In this document: positions 47,125-55,600 of the stretch, piece by piece
Position numbering within the stretch: the stretch's first letter is position 1
How the letters are laid out: each line of letters starts with the position of its first letter
Assembly (NCBI GenBank): GCA_021463165.1
Contig: JAJTWY010000019.1
Span: forward strand, 1 to 64,000
DNA length: 64,000 nucleotides
Origin: Pyrinomonadaceae bacterium
GTDB lineage: Bacteria; Acidobacteriota; Blastocatellia; Pyrinomonadales; Pyrinomonadaceae
Direction of reading: 5' to 3'
Notes under the pieces: generated by a model
What the model was told of the DNA's origin: nothing
What the model saw: only the letters and a program-made list of their open reading frames with translations
Database searches by the model: none
Translations under genes and position numbers: made by a program

Positions 47125-47173
47125 CTTGCGAAAGCCTTGATTCTAGCAAACCGACGGTGTAATTTGCGAAAGT

Positions 47174-47695
47174 ATGAAATTTAGCTTGGACAAGGCCGTT
47201 GAGATACTGCGGCAGACCCCGAACTCATTGACGGTGATGCTTGAGGGTCTGTCCGAGGATTGGACATATTCGGAAAACGACAGGTCGAATTGGTCACCGT
47301 ATGACGTTATAGGTCATCTGATATACTGCGAAGACGCAGACTGGATACCACGCGCGCGAATGATCCTCGCTGGTGACCCTTCAAAGACATTTGAGCCATT
47401 CGACCGTTACGCGCAGTTCGAATTGTATCGAACCCAGTCGCTGACCGAGCTTCTAAAGCTGTTTGGTCAAAAACGTCGCGAAAATCTGTCAACGCTGAAA
47501 GCTTGGGATCTCGATGAAGAACGGCTTGCGATGATCAGCAACCATCCTGACCTCGGCGTCGTTACCTTGCAAGATCTGTTCTCGACGTGGGTCGTTCACG
47601 ATCTCTCTCACATTCGACAGGTCGTCACCTATATGGCAAAGAAGTACGAGACCAACGTTGGCCCGTGGAAACAATATCTTTCGATCCTCAACTAG
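47174..47695 (+). CDS. DinB-family protein
   Basis: A 173-residue four-helix DinB-like protein. The three-histidine metal site is likely H49 (DVIGHLIYCED), and the pair in VVHDLSHIRQVV. Its N-terminus, MKFSLDKAVEILRQTPNSL, and NRSNWSPYDVIGHL are typical of the DinB_2 group used in metal-dependent thiol or glycosyl chemistry, many members of which have no known role. A 9-base direct repeat, TTGCGAAAG, lies at 47126-47134 and 47164-47172 in the divergent region with der. It ends near a terminator for the opposite gene. Confidence 0.85.
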   Translation: MKFSLDKAVEILRQTPNSLTVMLEGLSEDWTYSENDRSNWSPYDVIGHLIYCEDADWIPRARMILAGDPSKTFEPFDRYAQFELYRTQSLTELLKLFGQKRRENLSTLKAWDLDEERLAMISNHPDLGVVTLQDLFSTWVVHDLSHIRQVVTYMAKKYETNVGPWKQYLSILN

Positions 47696-47741
47696 GAGAC
47701 CGGCTAGCCGCTGCCGGTTCTGAGTAGCCCTCGGGGACAAC

Positions 47742-47776
47742 AAAAGGCCTCGTTCGGCGGCGAACCGAGCGAGGCC
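47742..47776 (-). terminator. Intrinsic terminator of the Gln/Arg-rich gene
   Basis: GGCCTCGTTCGG (47746-47757) pairs with CCGAGCGAGGCC (47765-47776, one G-U pair) around a 7-base loop. On the minus strand the stem is followed by TTTTGTT. It lies 22 bases after the stop of the gene ending at 47798. Read on the plus strand there is no T-tract, though the hairpin might also serve the DinB-family gene. Confidence 0.75.
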
Positions 47777-47797
47777 AGTCGATCAGAACGATCTGAT

Positions 47798-48943
47798 TCA
47801 GTCTATAAATAGGTCTAGAATGGCACCGATTATGGTCCCGAGGATCGAATATTTACCGTTTGAATACGATCCATATTGATATCGGCCGTAGTAGCCATCT
47901 TCGTATCCGCGCCTGAAGCCCTCCCGGAAATAGTAGTTGTACTCGGCATAGCTGACAAAATAGGCGTCATATCCCAATGCTGCATCCACGTAGCCGTAAG
48001 ACGCATTCGGATCGTAACCCCAGCCATCCTGGCGGTCTGCCTGACCGGCGTAAAAGCCTTCCTCGTAACCATTCTGTATTGCCCTCTGAAGCATCTGGGC
48101 ACCGTACTGGCTCGTGTAGTAAAACTGACCGTTCCGGAAATAGCGATAATTGTTGTAGTAGTTGTCGTAATAGCGCGCCTGCTGGAGCCTTAACTGATCC
48201 TGCCTCAAACGCTGCCAATATCGCTGCTGGTACCGCAGGTAATTCAGTCGGCGCTGCTGCTCGAGATACCGCTGGCGCTCCCGCTGAAGGGCCTGCCAGT
48301 TGTTCCAGCGCTGGTTGTATTGGTTTACCCGCTGTTTTTGCAAGAGTTCCTGCTGTTCGCGAGTAACGCGGGTATTCCTGATCGGATTCGGGTCAACATT
48401 GACCGGCTGGTTCTGCCAGTTGCGATCCTGCTGGCGACGGCGGGTCTCGGCGTTCCGCCGGTCATCGGCTTCTCGATCGATCTGCTTCTGACGCTCGGCG
48501 GCACGGCGACGCTCGTCTATCTCGTTCTGACGCCGTTTGTCTTCGATCGCGCGCGTTTCGTCTTCCTGCCTCTGTCGGATCAAACGATTTTCATCATTCC
48601 TGCGACGCTCCTCTGCAGCGCGCCGATCATAGGCCTCCTGCTGGCGCCGCCTCTGTTCGGCCTGCTCCTGATTTCGGATCTGCTGTTGCCGGTTTGCCTC
48701 GGCCTTCTGGCGTGCCTCAGCATCTCGACGGGCCTGATCATCGCGACTGTCACGGATGTACGGCTGCCGGTCAGGGGGACGCTGGCGTTCTGCAGGTCGA
48801 GACGGAGCCGGCCGCTCACCTTTCTGATCATTTCCTCGATTGTCTTCACGTCCTCGCTGGGCACTAACACCGCTCGCCAAGATAACCGCAAGTACACCGG
48901 CTGCCAGAACCGCCGTTAGATTCTTAGTAAAACTCTTTGTCAT
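47798..48943 (-). CDS. Exported protein with a long Arg/Gln-rich coiled coil and Tyr/Gly-rich C-terminus
   Basis: A 381-residue protein from the ATG at 48943, with GGAGAGG just upstream. A signal peptide (LTAVLAAGVLAVILASGVSA) precedes an extremely charged, Arg/Gln-rich region (about 30-230; for example RRQQEAYDRRAAEERRRNDE and RRAAERQKQIDREADD) that should be coiled coil or elongated helix. The C-terminal 130 residues are Tyr/Gly-rich, with YEEGFYAGQADRQDGWGYDP and YFREGFRRGYEDGYYGRY, and end in a short hydrophobic segment (ILGTIIGAILDLFID). No family I can name. It may bind polysaccharide or membrane surface outside the cytoplasm. Composition is unlike its neighbours. Confidence 0.7.
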   Translation of the reverse strand: MTKSFTKNLTAVLAAGVLAVILASGVSAQRGREDNRGNDQKGERPAPSRPAERQRPPDRQPYIRDSRDDQARRDAEARQKAEANRQQQIRNQEQAEQRRRQQEAYDRRAAEERRRNDENRLIRQRQEDETRAIEDKRRQNEIDERRRAAERQKQIDREADDRRNAETRRRQQDRNWQNQPVNVDPNPIRNTRVTREQQELLQKQRVNQYNQRWNNWQALQRERQRYLEQQRRLNYLRYQQRYWQRLRQDQLRLQQARYYDNYYNNYRYFRNGQFYYTSQYGAQMLQRAIQNGYEEGFYAGQADRQDGWGYDPNASYGYVDAALGYDAYFVSYAEYNYYFREGFRRGYEDGYYGRYQYGSYSNGKYSILGTIIGAILDLFID

Positions 48944-49034
48944 AACCTCTCCATATCCAGATTGGCGAATTTTCCACTCATCCTGACTCGGGATGCCGCA
49001 ACTCTCGTACCAGAGCCGCGTTTCCTCAATAATC

Positions 49035-49060
49035 AAAAAAATGCCCCATCTTCGGGGCAC
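49035..49060 (-). terminator. Intrinsic terminator downstream of the gene at 49106
   Basis: TGCCCC (49042-49047) pairs with GGGGCA (49054-49059) around ATCTTC; on the minus strand it is followed by a run of seven T. It lies 46 bases after the stop of the gene ending at 49106. Confidence 0.8.
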
Positions 49061-49105
49061 CATATAGTCGAAAATTAGACGATTTCAGAGTATGGGCCGG
49101 GGAGA

Positions 49106-49816
49106 TCATCCCTTAACAAAGTCATAACCGACTCGAACATTCAAAGCACCGGCGCCTACTTCGGGTTTAATTGAAACCGCCCTCAAGCGGAGCGTACCGC
49201 TGCGCTGGACCGGTACGGCAAACGAAACCTTGTCAAGGCTGAGTATATCAACGGGGTTTATCTTTTTGTCGATCGCCCCCTGGATCAGACGTGCAACCAC
49301 CAAGCCCCCGACCCCTCCCGTCCCGTTCAGATTTACATTCAGGACCTTGATCCGGCCGATCAACCGCTGGGTGTTCGGGTCGAATTCCAGATCGATATTC
49401 GATTCAGCCCAGCCCGCAAATTCAATGCAACCAACCAGTGGAGCTGCATAGTTCCCCGAAAATGCCAGAGGAACGTAGATCTTTCCTTCGCGGAATCGGA
49501 CGGTGGTTCGGACGCCCCTCATTTCTCGAAGTATCTTTATCGATTCGACGCACTGCGCCTGCGGTTCAGCCACCGACGTCTTGTGGATAAGCCATGATAG
49601 AGATGGCCCGCCTACAAAGGCAGTCTCCGCGTCGTCAGGAAAGGTCTCGGCCCTCGCCATTGAAAACTCCGGAGGATCGAAATTGTAAAAGACCGAATCA
49701 AGAAGCGCATCAAAGAATTGTTCGCTGAGCGAGATGGTGACCTCGGCGCGCTGAGCACGCGCAGATGTCACGAAAAGAATGATCGCCAGAATTAGAAATA
49801 CAAGTTTTGATCTCAT
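49106..49816 (-). CDS. Exported protein of unknown function
   Basis: A 236-residue protein with a signal peptide (LVFLILAIILFVTSARAQ). The rest is mainly predicted beta strand, with VTISLSEQFFDALLDSVFYN, then CVESIKILREMRGVRTTVRFREGKIYVPLAFSGNYA and a C-terminal VKGDLN-type run of strands. The shape, two long amphipathic halves, resembles lipid-binding (BPI/SMP-like) or secreted beta-barrel proteins, but no family is certain. A single pair of cysteines (QAQCVES and VGCIEFA) could form a disulphide. It sits 70 bases after kdsD in the same direction and has its own terminator. Confidence 0.65.
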   Translation of the reverse strand: MRSKLVFLILAIILFVTSARAQRAEVTISLSEQFFDALLDSVFYNFDPPEFSMARAETFPDDAETAFVGGPSLSWLIHKTSVAEPQAQCVESIKILREMRGVRTTVRFREGKIYVPLAFSGNYAAPLVGCIEFAGWAESNIDLEFDPNTQRLIGRIKVLNVNLNGTGGVGGLVVARLIQGAIDKKINPVDILSLDKVSFAVPVQRSGTLRLRAVSIKPEVGAGALNVRVGYDFVKG

Positions 49817-49886
49817 ATGGCCTCTGGGTTCAGATTATTGGTCGATCGTTCGATGTAGGAACCGGCCGGCAGGTTTATCGCGGAGA

Positions 49887-50876
49887 TCATAAACCGCTCT
49901 TTACAACATCGTGAAGTCGAAGTAATCCGGTGCACCTGCCGTCACTATCCGTTACCGGGAGGACAGATATCTGTGACGGGCGGTCTTCCATCATCCGCAA
50001 CGCCTCAAATGCCAGCGAATCGGGCGTAACCGAGACAGGCGATCTCGTCATCATATCCGCTGCAATGAGCAGGCTTAGCTCACCCGGATCCGTCCGTTCT
50101 ATCGTGCGACGCAGATCACCGTCAGTGACGATGCCGATCAAGCGAGACTGATCGTCGATCACATTCACCGCACCGAGTGCGTGGGTTGAAAGAGCCTTGA
50201 CAACCTCGAGCCAGCCGGCGTCCGGAGAAATATTCGGACTCGCATGCATAAGGTCCGCGACGCGAAGCGTAAGCCTTTTGCCGAGACGGCCTGCCGGATG
50301 ATTCGCGGCAAACTCCTCCTCCGTAGTGCCCTTGATCTCCATCAGGGCCATCGCAAGCGCATCACCGATGGCGAGCGCGACGGTTGTAGATGTCGTCGGA
50401 GCTAGATTTAACGGGCACGCTTCTTTGTCGACGGATGCATCGAGGACCACCTTCGCATTGCGGGCGAGCGTCGAATCGACGTTTCCGACTATAGATATCA
50501 AGGCGACCGAGCGCTGAAGTATCGACGGCAATATCGCCGTCAGCTCGTCGGTCTCTCCGGAATTACTAAGCGCGATGACTACATCGCCGCTGTTAATTAC
50601 TCCTAAACCGCCGTGAAGTGCATCCGAAGGATGCAAAAAGATTGCCGTCGTCCCGGTGCTGGTCAGCGTCTGCGCGATCTTCTGAGCAATTACGCCAGAT
50701 TTTCCAACTCCTGTGACAACCACCTTTCCGACGCAATCTCTCAGGAGGACGAGCGCCGCGTCTATTGATTCGGCGGAAAGCAAACTCGCGGCCCGGCGGA
50801 CCGCGCCGGCCTCGAGGTCAAGTATCGTGGCCACTTTTTCCAGGTAGCCTTCGTTTTGTTTCTTTACAGGTTCCAT
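49887..50876 (-). CDS. kdsD: D-arabinose-5-phosphate isomerase (KdsD/KpsF)
   Basis: A 329-residue enzyme turning ribulose-5-phosphate into arabinose-5-phosphate for Kdo, the LPS core sugar. The N-terminal SIS domain has VVTGVGKSGVIAQKIAQTLTSTG, FLHPSDALHGGLG (with the active histidine) and ALSNSGETDEL; then come two CBS domains (about 205-265 and 270-329). The SIS isomerase domain and the two CBS domains are the full KdsD architecture. The ATG at 50876 is preferred to the TTG one codon earlier. The gene follows an exported-protein gene by 11 bases, part of a minus-strand run with lpxC elsewhere in the window. Confidence 0.95.
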   Translation of the reverse strand: MEPVKKQNEGYLEKVATILDLEAGAVRRAASLLSAESIDAALVLLRDCVGKVVVTGVGKSGVIAQKIAQTLTSTGTTAIFLHPSDALHGGLGVINSGDVVIALSNSGETDELTAILPSILQRSVALISIVGNVDSTLARNAKVVLDASVDKEACPLNLAPTTSTTVALAIGDALAMALMEIKGTTEEEFAANHPAGRLGKRLTLRVADLMHASPNISPDAGWLEVVKALSTHALGAVNVIDDQSRLIGIVTDGDLRRTIERTDPGELSLLIAADMMTRSPVSVTPDSLAFEALRMMEDRPSQISVLPVTDSDGRCTGLLRLHDVVKSGL

Positions 50877-50887
50877 CAACTCTATTT

Positions 50888-51724
50888 CTAATCGTCCAGA
50901 ATAGGGGCCAGCAGGTCAGCAAGGATCTTCCAACGATCTTGTCGTAAACGCCATACCTGCACAAAATTACCGCTCCCTATCGTCTTCCCTGCTTTGTCGG
51001 TTATCGAATAGCCGCTGTGAACATAAGCGAGGTCGGCTGCTTCAACGAAGGACTTCCTCTTATTAAAACTAAGCCTACCCACCTGCTTTGAAACAAAGGC
51101 CACGGCCGCCGACCTACCGATCGTTGGTTGGGATCCTTCACGCATTATTATCGCATCGTCGGCAAGATATTTCTCATAAGCCTTCTTCACGTTAACGCCG
51201 GCAAGGACATAAAAGCCGGTCGCCGAATCGGCAGCCGACAGGCGCTCTGTATTCGCTTCCCCGGATTCCGTCGATAACCGCCAGGCCGTTGGAACCGAAT
51301 CGGGCCGCTCATGACTTATTCCCGTGTCAAGCACGGCGCGATAGTCGCCGCCGGGCTGCTTCACCCAAATCGAGATATAATGCCCGGCTATACCGTTCGG
51401 GTCATCCTTGCCCTGAGGCCGGAACACCGAATTCCCAATGCTATAACCGAGGACGGCATTCGAAGAGGTTCCGATAACAATTGGGTTCCAGGTCAGCCCG
51501 GCAACTGAGGGCGAACATTGACGCCAGTACTCGCGACCATTCACAACATTCGGCGAAAACATTATGCCGTCCGGGGCCATAAATTCAATAAAGCCGGCGT
51601 TTAACCCCTTCTCCGCGACCATTTTTTCAAATGCTCGCTCGGTGTCGTAGATCGATCGCGCAGGAGACTGTGCGGCTACAACTCCACAGCAAAAAAGCAT
51701 CAAAGGCAATACAAGACCTCTCAT
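50888..51724 (-). CDS. Exported NTF2-like protein, probably DUF4440-type tandem
   Basis: A 278-residue exported protein (signal peptide LVLPLMLFCCGVVAAQ). The mature part contains two stretches with the pattern of NTF2-like/SnoaL or DUF4440 folds: DTERAFEKMVAEKGLNAGFIEFMAPDGIMFSPNVVNG, and a second with KKAYEKYLADDAIIMREGS and VHSGYSITDKAGKTIGSGNFVQVWRLRQDRWKIL, which is the usual family end. Such folds often bind small molecules or act as weak enzymes. I use the ATG at 51724; an in-frame GTG at 51751 would overlap the preceding gene. It sits 13 bases below a small lipoprotein gene and 11 bases above kdsD. Confidence 0.75.
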   Translation of the reverse strand: MRGLVLPLMLFCCGVVAAQSPARSIYDTERAFEKMVAEKGLNAGFIEFMAPDGIMFSPNVVNGREYWRQCSPSVAGLTWNPIVIGTSSNAVLGYSIGNSVFRPQGKDDPNGIAGHYISIWVKQPGGDYRAVLDTGISHERPDSVPTAWRLSTESGEANTERLSAADSATGFYVLAGVNVKKAYEKYLADDAIIMREGSQPTIGRSAAVAFVSKQVGRLSFNKRKSFVEAADLAYVHSGYSITDKAGKTIGSGNFVQVWRLRQDRWKILADLLAPILDD

Positions 51725-51737
51725 AACCGGTGGTTGC

Positions 51738-52355
51738 TTAGAAAAAATCACTTCGATTCTTGCGCACGAAGTTCACTATTTTCTTGATCGAGTCGAGCTC
51801 CTCAAGTTTCGAATTGGCGTCCTGGTCGGTTGTGAACGCGCGGCCGTTGTTACGATACACGGCATTCATCGAGTACGAGTCCTTCGCTCCGAGACATTTC
51901 CCCGCAACTATCACATCGATCCTTGCATCGTCGTTCAGATCGTCAAACGCAACCGCCTCGACCCAGCACCCCGACAGTCCTCCGAAGGCATCAGGAAACT
52001 GATAGACCTCCTTGCCGTCTTGATAGATGTAGAAGGTTGAACCACGCGGCACGTCGGTATCGTCGACCATCTCCTCCTTGCTGGCAAAGGTCACAAAACA
52101 ACTGCCCTTGAAAGGCTCGTGATCGAAGGGGAACGACTGTTTCGTGATCAACTTCTTGCCCGTACTTTGAAACCCGGTGCAATTGGGAACCGAACTCTTC
52201 GCAGCCGCCTGTGGTGCATCGGTTGTCGTTCCCGGATGCGCGGCATTTGTCTGAGCAGTCTGGTTGGCCGCTGATAAATTGTCTCCACCCGCCCCGAGTT
52301 TGACGCTGCACGAACATACGATAGCGATGGCAAGCAGAAGTATGGTTTCCTTCAT
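51738..52355 (-). CDS. Lipoprotein of unknown function
   Basis: A 205-residue protein with lipoprotein signal and lipobox (IVCSC at about residue 14-16). The mature part begins with a low-complexity Ala/Thr/Asn spacer (AANQTAQTNAAHPGTTT), followed by a folded part with strands (HEPFKGSCFVTFASKEEM, GSTFYIYQDGKEVYQFPDAF) and a DDLNDDARIDVIVAGKC segment that looks like a calcium-binding FG-GAP/VCBS-type repeat (D-x-N-x-D). Two cysteines in the mature part may pair. It leads an operon with the NTF2-like protein and kdsD. Confidence 0.7.
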   Translation of the reverse strand: MKETILLLAIAIVCSCSVKLGAGGDNLSAANQTAQTNAAHPGTTTDAPQAAAKSSVPNCTGFQSTGKKLITKQSFPFDHEPFKGSCFVTFASKEEMVDDTDVPRGSTFYIYQDGKEVYQFPDAFGGLSGCWVEAVAFDDLNDDARIDVIVAGKCLGAKDSYSMNAVYRNNGRAFTTDQDANSKLEELDSIKKIVNFVRKNRSDFF

Positions 52356-52531
52356 AGTACCTATAAGATCGTTAATAATATTAACCTTTCCGAGTAATAA
52401 AGAAACGCTTTTAGCGTCGATCTTTTCCGCCGAGGTACTTCAAATCCCTTGAAATGTGTTTGTGTGGGGCTCGAGGGAGCCTGCGAGTGCCGTCCCAGCT
52501 GCCTTACGGTCCGAACGGTATGCCAAAAAAC

Positions 52532-52606
52532 ACGACCGGTTGGTGTGGGTCTCCGCTCCAGGCATAGAATCGCCAGGATCGAAGGAGACGCACTCCAACC
52601 AGTCGT
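52532..52606. repeat. Long imperfect inverted repeat (hairpin)
   Basis: In the 262-base gap between the alpha-2-macroglobulin gene and the lipoprotein gene, two 23-base arms (52532-52554 and 52584-52606) are complementary at 20 of 23 positions, around a 29-base loop. Neither strand has a T-tract afterwards, so it is not a terminator of the classical type. It could be a remnant of a small palindromic mobile element or a structural leader. The rest of the gap contains no gene. Confidence 0.6.
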
Positions 52607-52617
52607 TATTTCGCACT

Positions 52618-55600
52618 CTATTGCACCGTCACGAAATCCGTGCCGGTCCGCCCAAAGGTTTCGGGATGATACATCTCCTCTGCCTTTGCGGGCGGAGCGA
52701 CGAATTGCCCCGGCGTGGTCGCTCGCGTAACGTAGCTGTAATTATAGACCCCCTCCCAAAGCAGCGAAGCAAAGGCCTCGGCGCGCTCGTCGCGTAAATT
52801 CTGATGTTCGAACCAGAATTGACGCCACCAGTAGTAATTTCGACCCATTGACTGGCTCCCGATCTCGATAACGCCGGTCGTATTATTGTCGCCGGGGATC
52901 GCCTCTGTCACGGCAAGGCCCGGATTCAAGATCTCAAGTCCCGCCGGAAGATTGTCGACGAGAGCAACGTGATAACGCCGAGCCTGCGCGACCATGGTCA
53001 GACGGACCCTGACCCGCGAACCCGCCTTGATCGTCCAGCTTCCGTCGGCGTTCTGCTTCACGTCGTCCTTGTTGTCAACGGCCTCGTATTTACGGAGAAC
53101 AGTGAATCCATAGTCAGCCGGATCGAGCTTAAGGTTTTTCGGTGCGTACTTCATTCCGATGCGGTAATAGAGCCGTCCAAGCCCCTGTTTGTCAACGATC
53201 AGGTTCGAAGTTCCGCCCTGATCGACCAGATATGACATCGGAATATTCAGATCATTCGAATCGACCGACCGTCCCTTGAAAACCTGTTCGCCCGCATAGG
53301 TGTTGCCCAGCCAAACGCGTGCAACAAAATCAGGTGTAACCTTTTCGAATGCATTGAAATACTTGTCCATAGCCAGCAGGATGAAAACATTCTCTTGCGT
53401 ATTCGACCATGCACCTTTAGTTCGATGTGCAAGCAGACCACGAACGAGTTTGGGAATAAGGTCGTTCTTGACATCTGCCTTTATCATCGCTTCGAGCAGT
53501 ACACCATCGGCACGGCGGTTCGACGCCATGATCAACCATGCGCCGTCACGATAATCGGTAACGAAGTTGGCCGTCGCAGCAGTTTCCGTCGTGCGATTGA
53601 GGAGAAAGCGAATGATGTTATCGACATCAGGTTTTGATCCAGGATCATCTGCCAATACCGAAAGCAGCCAGCCTAACCCCTCAAAAGGCATCTTCGTGTT
53701 GTAAATTGCTGCGGTTTGCGCACCAGACGGAGTTTCTGCCTTGGCTTCTAAAAGCAACTTCTTGGCTTTCGCCGCGTCCTTGTCGCCCATTAGGTCGCGG
53801 ACGTAGAGTGCGTAAGCGGAGATCGTCCACCTGACCTCCGGGGAATTGCGATACCATTCATCGAAATGCCGCTCGATGTCCTTCAGATAGGGCTTGGTCC
53901 TGTTGAGCATTTCATCGGGAACTTTATAGCCTTTCGATTTCGCCAGTGCCAGGGCGTGTGCGACGTGTATGGTCAAGAAAGGATACTTGTACCGTTCGCC
54001 GTCGCGTTTCCACAAGCCGAAGCTGCCGTCGCCGCGCTGGCGCGACTGGAGGATTTCGATATCGCGCTTGTAATAGGCGTCGAGTTGCTCTTTCGTCGGC
54101 ATCTCCTTCGCCTTGAATGCTCCGAGTACATCACGCATGGCGGCTATGGAGATCATTCGCGAAGAGATCTGCTCCGAACAGGCGTATGGGTAATTTGTTA
54201 GATATATGAACGCGTCCGTCAGCTCCTGAAGCTGAGTCGAACTGGTCGTCACCTCCAATCCACCAAACTGGGGATAAACGTCGCCCGGAGTTTGTATCGG
54301 CTGGATGATCGCCCCGTTCTGGTCTGTAGTGCCATAGGTCGCAAAGGCCTCGGTCGTCGCCGGGGTCCAAACCGGAATTGAGATCTCGGCAGCATCGCTG
54401 AACTTTCCGCTTGAAACCGCGAACTGGAATCTCGCCGTTCCGGCCTTTAGCGTTGTCACCGGAAACCGCACCTCAGCACGGTCGTTCGCCTTAACGACAA
54501 CGCGCTTTCCTAGCTCCCCACCTTTCGAAGAAGCAGCGGCAGCCGCTTCCGCTGACGGAGCGGTCGTCCCAACGTAAGCATTGGTCGCCCTGATCGCAAC
54601 ATCCACTTGCATGTCCTTATCCGTCTGATTCTGGATGACTACCGGCAGATCGGCCTTATCGCCGAAGTTCATGAATCTCGGTGCGGACGGCCTGACCATC
54701 AGCGGCTGTTTGGCCGTGATGTTCGACTCGGTTTTCCCGAACCGCTTGCCCGAATCGACCGCTACTGCCGTTATTCGATAGCGGGTGAGGTTGTCGGGAA
54801 GCTTTACATCGACAACAGCCCGCCCGTTCGAATCCGTCCGAACCGACGGCGAAAATTTCGCTAATGCATTGAAATTCTGCCGCAGGTTGATCGGCGCTTC
54901 GGCTTGTTGCTCCCGATCCCGGTCTGCAGCCATTTCATTTGCGGCCTTGCGCATCGCCATCTCCGGCCTTGGTGCGGCGGAGGGAGCAACCGCCCCGGCC
55001 ATCATATCGGCACGGCCTTCGCCGGTTGCAAGGCCGTCGCCACCGGGTGGTGGCGGGGGTGCAACATCCTCCGGATTTCCGAGAAGCACATCTTTCCGCG
55101 AATGATAATCCGTTACTCCCTCAGCCCGCGTAGTATAAAAGACACCCATCGGATCACCGATAACATATCGCGAGAGCGCAAGTACGCTCTCATCAACGAT
55201 CACGACCGCAACCTCACTGTTTGCAACAGGTTCGCCTCGATGATCTTTGACCGCTACGTTGACTTTTGTCTCACCACCGGGAGCAAGGGTCTTGTCGACA
55301 GGCTCACTGGATACCGTGAGTCGGCGCGATGCCGTTGAGATAGCCAGATTGATATTGCCACTCGCGAAGGCCGGGCGTTTTGAGAGTTTCGGATCGGCCT
55401 CGCCCTTGTCGTTCTGCCGTTCGGCAGCACCAACAAGATCGACCTGGGCATGAATATTAGGAAGGTATTTTTCATCGAGCGGTATCTTGAGCGTTATTGA
55501 CGGATCCTTCATCGAAAAGCGCTCGGTTTTGACAATTCCCTCGCGGCGGAGCGTTAATACACCCTCAGCCGGTGCAAATGGCGAGATCACGAGAAGTTCG

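Noticed and set aside
47126..47172. Direct repeat TTGCGAAAG in the der/dinB divergent region
   Set aside because: Nine bases only; the second copy lies against the ATG and may just serve as a weak ribosome site.
52444..52617. Possible tRNA or insertion-sequence remnant upstream of the lipoprotein
   Set aside because: No tRNA arm pattern and no transposase-like frame; only the inverted repeat at 52532-52606 stands out.
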